Shown here: positions 60,021-64,000 of the stretch, one piece after another | How positions within the stretch are numbered: position 1 is the first letter of the stretch | Layout of the letters: each line of letters opens with the position of its first letter | NCBI GenBank assembly: GCA_009836625.1 | Contig: VXVC01000004.1 | Span: 1,077,037-1,141,036, forward strand | DNA length: 64,000 bases | Source of the DNA: Holophagales bacterium | Lineage (GTDB): Bacteria; Acidobacteriota; Thermoanaerobaculia; Multivoradales; Multivoraceae | Direction: 5' to 3' | The notes under the pieces: model-generated | Databases searched by the model: none | The model's input: the letters and a program-made list of their open reading frames with translations, nothing else | Told to the model about the DNA's origin: nothing | Translations under genes and position numbers: made by a program

Positions 60021-61340
60021 CTACTCGCCGCCCCCGGTCGAACCGGCGGCGCCGGCGGCCAGGATCGCGGACGCGTCTTCCGGCTCGACGTAGGTCCAGG
60101 CCAGGAACGGGGCCATCATCTCGTCGGTGCTCTGGGCACCCCAGTCCACCGCCCGCCCGATGTCCAGGAAGGGATACTCGTCAAGCTTCGTTTCCGAGTT
60201 GTCGTAGACGGCTTCGATCTCGACCCGGGTACCGGCGGGCAGCACCTTGGGCTCCCGGTAGATGTAGTTCGTCTGCCAGCTGTAGTCGTACTCCGGCACG
60301 TCGAGCAGCACCTCGGCGCCGCCGTCGGGGTAGTACGCGGTGTACTTCATGCTCTGGCCGCGGAAGTGCATGTGCGGATGGAGCGACAGCAGCACGGTGT
60401 CCTTCTCGAAGATCCGGGACGAGCCGACGCGCCAGTTTCCGTGGCCCGGCGGGATCTCGAAGGCGCCGGCGCCGATCGTGTTCCAGGTCACCTTGTGCTT
60501 CACCTCGGCGCCGACCGGGTGGAACCTGAAGGCGACCGCTGAACGGTCGTAGCCGCCGCTACCCGGACCGGGTTCCTTGTGGTAGTGGACGTTGAGGCGC
60601 ACGACCATGCCCGCCCGCAACAGGTTGCCGAAGCCCGGCGGGTAGATCGTCGGGTCCTCGCCGGCGGCAATCGAACCGAGCGAGAAGGTGTTCTCGCTCA
60701 GCACGTCGACCTCGCCATCCTCGTCAGGGATCAGCGCCCGGCCGGTGATGTGATGGACGAACTCGGCGTCCGGTTGGTACTCGATCGCCTGCAGCCAGCG
60801 GGGCTCGGGGAGCATCTCCTCGGTCAGCGTGATGAAGAAGTTCGGCTGCTCGTCCTCCACGTCGTCGCCGACGTAGTACGGCTCCTCCATGTAGACGATG
60901 AGATCCGGCTTGCCGATCAGGAAGCCGCCCGTGTCCTCCCACTCACGCGGCGCCGGACCCTTCGAGGGATCACCCTTGGGGGCGCCGCGCTTCGCCCAGG
61001 CCACGACCGTGTCGATCTCTTCCTGGGTGAGGGTCCGCTCGTTCAGGAACACGCCGGCGGTGTGGTCCGTCGCGTCCCACGGAGGCATCTCACGGCTCTG
61101 CACGAGGCGGGCGATGGACCGGGCCCACGGCCGCACCTCCTCGTAGGTCATCAGCGACATCGGCGCCACCATGCCGGCCACGTTGTCGCCGCCCGGACGG
61201 TGGCAGGTCTGGCAGTTCTCCTGGAAGATGGCCAGCACGTCCTCGTGGAAGGTGACGGCCTCCCCGCTGTCGGCGGCAACCGCGACGGAGGTCAGTCCGA
61301 GCGTGCCAAGAACGAGAAGTGCAGCGATCGAGCGGTTCAT
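60021..61340 (-). CDS. Cytochrome c fused to type II copper monooxygenase-like domain (paralogue)
   Basis: A 439-residue exported protein; GGAGG five bases before the ATG supports the start. After signal peptide AALLVLGTLGLTSVAVAA comes CQTCH (Cys43, Cys46, His47), a c-type heme site with the same surroundings as the paralogue at 12418. Copper-site motifs are FVHHITGRA (HHI where the paralogue has HHM), LHPHMHFRGQS (His-x-His) and STDEMMAPFLAW (Met). The shared domain order and the TGGGE tail show recent common origin. It should be a periplasmic redox enzyme, substrate unknown. The change from HHM to HHI may alter copper binding. Confidence 0.82.
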   Translation of the reverse strand: MNRSIAALLVLGTLGLTSVAVAADSGEAVTFHEDVLAIFQENCQTCHRPGGDNVAGMVAPMSLMTYEEVRPWARSIARLVQSREMPPWDATDHTAGVFLNERTLTQEEIDTVVAWAKRGAPKGDPSKGPAPREWEDTGGFLIGKPDLIVYMEEPYYVGDDVEDEQPNFFITLTEEMLPEPRWLQAIEYQPDAEFVHHITGRALIPDEDGEVDVLSENTFSLGSIAAGEDPTIYPPGFGNLLRAGMVVRLNVHYHKEPGPGSGGYDRSAVAFRFHPVGAEVKHKVTWNTIGAGAFEIPPGHGNWRVGSSRIFEKDTVLLSLHPHMHFRGQSMKYTAYYPDGGAEVLLDVPEYDYSWQTNYIYREPKVLPAGTRVEIEAVYDNSETKLDEYPFLDIGRAVDWGAQSTDEMMAPFLAWTYVEPEDASAILAAGAAGSTGGGE

Positions 61341-61410
61341 GCGCGCCTCCAGCTTCCAACAAGTTGTACCGAGCCGACGGACGAACTCTAGCAGCTAGCT
61401 GGCCACTCAC

Positions 61411-62382
61411 TCAGTCCCACACGCCCTCGGGGATGGGCTTCGCCTCGACCACCTCTACCGCCACCTTGTCCGGCCCCATGACGAAGAAGCTCCGCATGTC
61501 GAGTTCCGGCCGGTACGTGATCGGCTCGACGATCTCGACTCCCGCCGCCTGCAGCCGCTCGAACACCGGCTCGATGTCGCGGTAGGAGAAGGCGAAGTGA
61601 TCGATCGCCCGGCCGAGCTGGGGCTCAGTCTCCAGGAGCGGCGGAGCCTCCGGAGGCCACCACGGCGCCACCGGCTCGTAGTCCGGCAGGTTGTAGACGA
61701 TGAAGTTGACGTTGTCGGTGCGGAAGGCATTCGACCAGGCCCGGTGCTCGCGGTGGAACTCCTCCCAGGTAGCGAACTCCGCGCCCTCGCCCACCGGCCG
61801 GGGGTTGCCTTCAGCACTGCGCCGCGCGGCCAGTCCGAAGTGGCGCTCGTACCAGGCGGCCGTTTCGTTCACGTCCGCCGCGAACAGGTGGACGTGGGCG
61901 AAGCGGTGATGGCCCATCGTGTTCACCTCGATCATCTCCCGGTCCGGACCGTTCACGTAGATGACGTGTCCCCGCCCCAGGCGGTAGATCGGCGTGTGGA
62001 TGTCGACTCCACGGGACACGAGCCACCGGTACTGGTTCGGGAGATCGACGCCGCCCCAGCCGAAGTGCCAAATGCCGCTTACCTGGCTGCCATCCGGCGC
62101 CTCTTCCACCTCGTTCAGGAGGATGAAGGACCGCTCGGTGAACAGGGCGTCCGCCACGCCGCGGAACTCGATGGGCAACGCACCGAACGTGTCGCGGTAG
62201 AAGGCGACCGATCGGCCGATGTCGGTGACGTTGAGGTGGACGTGGTGGAAGCGCGCCCGCTCGACCGCGGTCGCCGGTTCCTGGGCCGCGAGCGGCGCCG
62301 CCATGAACACGGCCGCCGCCACGGTGAAGCCGCGCACCGGTCCCGTGAACCGCAGCCAAGTCAGGCCAGGCCCCTGACTCAA
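61411..62382 (-). CDS. Exported two-module VOC (glyoxalase/dioxygenase-fold) protein
   Basis: About 323 residues from a TTG start at 62382 that overlaps the TGA of the upstream VOC gene (TTGA); GTG 62337 is the alternative. A signal-like segment (VRGFTVAAAVFMAAPLAAQ) precedes two or more beta-alpha-beta-beta-beta modules: FHHVHLNVTDIGRSVAFYRD, YVNGPDREMIEVNTMG, FAHVHLFAADVNETAAWYER and IDHFAFSYRDIEPVFERL. VOC metal ligands (His, Glu) are present. Substrate unknown. The much longer open frame upstream to 63069 is antisense-free shadow of the neighbouring gene in another frame. Confidence 0.78.
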   Translation of the reverse strand: MSQGPGLTWLRFTGPVRGFTVAAAVFMAAPLAAQEPATAVERARFHHVHLNVTDIGRSVAFYRDTFGALPIEFRGVADALFTERSFILLNEVEEAPDGSQVSGIWHFGWGGVDLPNQYRWLVSRGVDIHTPIYRLGRGHVIYVNGPDREMIEVNTMGHHRFAHVHLFAADVNETAAWYERHFGLAARRSAEGNPRPVGEGAEFATWEEFHREHRAWSNAFRTDNVNFIVYNLPDYEPVAPWWPPEAPPLLETEPQLGRAIDHFAFSYRDIEPVFERLQAAGVEIVEPITYRPELDMRSFFVMGPDKVAVEVVEAKPIPEGVWD

Positions 62383-63218
62383 GGAACCCCCCCGGCGAGA
62401 ATCTCCACCAGCTCGATCTTCGTGCCGTCGGGGCCCTCGACGTAGGCGATCCGGTGCCCGGCGTCCAGCACCAGCGGCTCGACGACGAACTTCACGCCGT
62501 CGCCACGCAACCGTTCGAGCCAGGAGTCGTACTCCGTGGTGTGCCACCCGATGTGATCGACCACCGTACCGTCGGTGCCGGTCCGTTCGCCCGGCACCTG
62601 ATTGACGATCAGCCAGGTCTCGTCGCCTCCGTTGTCGTAGAGGATCGAGTGCAGTGGCGCAAGCCCCTTGAAGGCCACGACTTCGCCGCCGAACTGCTTC
62701 GCGTACCAGGCCGCCGTCGAGACGGCGTCGTTCGAGAACACGTGAACGTGGTGGAGGCCGGGGGCGCCGCCGTGGTCCATGTCGTCGATTACTTCGATTC
62801 GCGTTCCCCACGGGTCTTCGCAGAAACCGAAGGTGAATCCGGCCGCCTCCACGTGTCGCGCGGCGCCGACGACCTTGCCGCCCGCCGCCTCGCATGCTTC
62901 CAGGGTCGCCGCCACGTCCGCGACCGAGAAACCGATGTGATCGAGCGACGTGCCGCCGCTGCCGCTCGTCGGCTCGCCTTCCCGGACCTTCAGGATGTCG
63001 TTGCCGTAGAAGACGGAGTCGAAGGGGCCGCTCTTGCCAAGCCTGCCGCCGAAGAGCTCGTTGTACCACTTCGCGGCCGCCATCGTGTCCGGAGCGACCA
63101 GGTGAACGTGGTCGAACTCTTCAGCGACCACAGCCGGCGCAGCGCTGAAAGCGAGGCCCAGAACCGCCAGCGAGACGATGAAACCGGGAGCAGTGACTCT
63201 TGGAGAATCGGGGCGCAT
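62379..63218 (-). CDS. Exported VOC (glyoxalase-fold) protein
   Basis: A 279-residue protein from ATG 63218, with a signal peptide (GFIVSLAVLGLAFSAAPAVVA). VOC modules are seen in EFDHVHLVAPDTMAAAKWYN, LDHIGFSVADVAATLEAC, EDPWGTRIEVID, LHHVHVFSNDAVSTAAWYA and VEGPDGTKIELVE; His and Glu metal ligands are conserved. It resembles the N-terminal half of the following gene, and the two are a coupled tandem pair. VOC proteins act as glyoxalases, dioxygenases or binding proteins. The usual location is cytoplasmic, so export is unusual. Confidence 0.82.
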   Translation of the reverse strand: MRPDSPRVTAPGFIVSLAVLGLAFSAAPAVVAEEFDHVHLVAPDTMAAAKWYNELFGGRLGKSGPFDSVFYGNDILKVREGEPTSGSGGTSLDHIGFSVADVAATLEACEAAGGKVVGAARHVEAAGFTFGFCEDPWGTRIEVIDDMDHGGAPGLHHVHVFSNDAVSTAAWYAKQFGGEVVAFKGLAPLHSILYDNGGDETWLIVNQVPGERTGTDGTVVDHIGWHTTEYDSWLERLRGDGVKFVVEPLVLDAGHRIAYVEGPDGTKIELVEILAGGVP

Positions 63219-63289
63219 GTGAGTCCGACGCTTGTATGATTCCTGGAGCGGCAACCGGCAGCGTACCAGTCCGACAGGGTACAACTGCC

Positions 63290-64000
63290 ATGAACACCAC
63301 GAACGGAAAGGCCGGCGCGACGCTCGCAGCGTGCGCGCTGTTCCTGTTGTGTCTGGCGAGTTTCGGCTGCAACGGCGTCGGCGCCAAGCGTGCCGCCGGC
63401 CAGACGGAGGCGTCCGCCGCCGTTTCGGCGTTCCGCAGCGAAACCGCACCGACCACTCGCGTGCGGTACGGCCAGGTAGACGCCCTGGTGACGGCCTCCG
63501 GCTCCGTCGTCGCGCCGCGCCTGACCGAACTCGGCCCCGAAGTCCCGGGGCGACTGTCGGCCGTCTACTTCAACGTGGGCGACCAGGTCGCGGAGGGCGA
63601 CATCGTCCTGCAACTCGACCCCGTTCCCTTCCGGATCGATCTGCAACGGGCGCGCGCCGGTCTGGCCCTGGCTCAGGCCGAGGCCGCACAGGCGCTCCAG
63701 GAACTCGAGCGGGTCGAGCGGCTGGCCGAGCAGGAAGTGGCCCCACCCCAGGAGCTCGACCGGCAACGGACCCAGCTCGCGGTCGCCAAGGCCCGAGTCG
63801 AGCAGGAACTCGCCGCCGTGAGAAGCGCCGAGCAGGACCTGACCCGGACCGGGGTGATCAGCCCGTACGACGCCCACGTGGTCGAACGTCAGCTTCACGA
63901 GGGAGCGATCGTCGGTCCGGGTTCGGTCGTCGTGACGATTCAGGAACTGAGCGGCTTCGCGGCGGAACTCGACGTGCCAGCCGCGGCGGCGGCGCCGGTC
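63290..64000 (+). CDS. RND-type efflux periplasmic adaptor (membrane fusion protein), 5' part
   Basis: The gene runs off the right edge; 237 residues are visible. A signal sequence with a weak lipobox (LCLASFGCNG) is followed by the barrel-sandwich start VDALVTASGSVVAPRLTELG, LSAVYFNVGDQVAEGDIVLQ and LDPVPFRIDLQRARA, then a coiled-coil hairpin (residues about 115-190) and the second half VISPYDAHVVERQLHEGAIV. This is the HlyD/AcrA adaptor pattern linking an inner-membrane RND or ABC pump to an outer-membrane channel. TACAAC a few bases before the ATG may be a -10. The partner pump should be downstream. Confidence 0.88.
   Translation, partial: MNTTNGKAGATLAACALFLLCLASFGCNGVGAKRAAGQTEASAAVSAFRSETAPTTRVRYGQVDALVTASGSVVAPRLTELGPEVPGRLSAVYFNVGDQVAEGDIVLQLDPVPFRIDLQRARAGLALAQAEAAQALQELERVERLAEQEVAPPQELDRQRTQLAVAKARVEQELAAVRSAEQDLTRTGVISPYDAHVVERQLHEGAIVGPGSVVVTIQELSGFAAELDVPAAAAAPV

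Noticed and set aside
62383-63069. N-terminal extension of the second VOC gene
   Set aside because: It is the first VOC gene read in another frame; the fold starts only after 62382.

Overview
The window is high-GC, densely packed bacterial DNA. Most genes run 5' to 3' in short same-strand blocks with overlaps such as ATGA, GTGA and TTGA. Many products are exported: lipoproteins, Sec and Tat substrates, an outer-membrane porin-like protein and a TonB-dependent receptor. This points to a Gram-negative organism. Repeated LLM oxidoreductases, DUF3604 and DUF2911 proteins, secreted cytochrome c-copper monooxygenase fusions, PQQ dehydrogenase, copper amine oxidases and VOC proteins are typical of environmental (often marine) Acidobacteriota or related lineages. 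There is no rRNA or other phylogenetic marker here, so that placement is an inference. I found no rRNA, tRNA, CRISPR array or insertion sequence.

Layout. 1-2.7 kb is a defence-like edge: the 3' part of a type III restriction (Res) subunit, a PIN-domain protein overlapping it, and an unknown helical protein on the other strand. 2.8-17.1 kb holds scattered catabolic and envelope genes: sulfatase-fold lipoprotein, DUF1499 membrane protein, fused enoyl-CoA hydratase/3-hydroxyacyl-CoA dehydrogenase with an LLM oxidoreductase, carboxylesterase, MFS transporter, cytochrome c-Cu monooxygenase with DUF2911 protein, DUF3604 protein and a porin-like protein. 17.1-24.5 kb has a two-subunit aconitase X divergent from an acyl-CoA ligase/quinone oxidoreductase/LLM/PQQ dehydrogenase block. 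24.5-31.2 kb carries a PAL-like beta-propeller lipoprotein, a HupE/UreJ-like protein, a serine hydrolase and uncharacterised genes.

31.3-41 kb is a nitrogen block: two tandem copper amine oxidases, an ammonium transporter behind a sigma-54-like promoter, a P-II protein with Glu instead of the uridylylated Tyr51, a strong terminator, and a very long GlnE with two ACT-like domains between its halves. Amine oxidases release ammonium, AmtB imports it, and P-II and GlnE tune transport and glutamine synthetase. That chain is inferred from family functions.

41-47.1 kb contains an S9 peptidase, a metallophosphoesterase lipoprotein, an LLM oxidoreductase, a notable MTH1-type Nudix domain fused to an HD 5'-nucleotidase-like domain, and a small Cys-rich protein. 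47.2-48.2 kb is a two-gene toxin/antitoxin-like cassette with a nucleotidyltransferase.

48.3-57.3 kb is the most system-like region, an apparent metal-acquisition island: a Fur/Zur-family regulator with a likely leaderless, palindrome-bearing promoter, a CbiM-like ECF substrate component, a fused ECF membrane-plus-ATPase protein, a COG0523/CobW GTPase, a WD40 protein overlapping it, a TonB receptor and a PepSY membrane protein. Zinc is the favoured metal, but cobalt, nickel or iron are not excluded. 57.4-64 kb holds a Tat-exported aminotransferase, an erythromycin-esterase/ChaN-like protein, a second cytochrome c-Cu monooxygenase, two exported VOC proteins with TTGA coupling, and the start of an RND-type membrane fusion protein.
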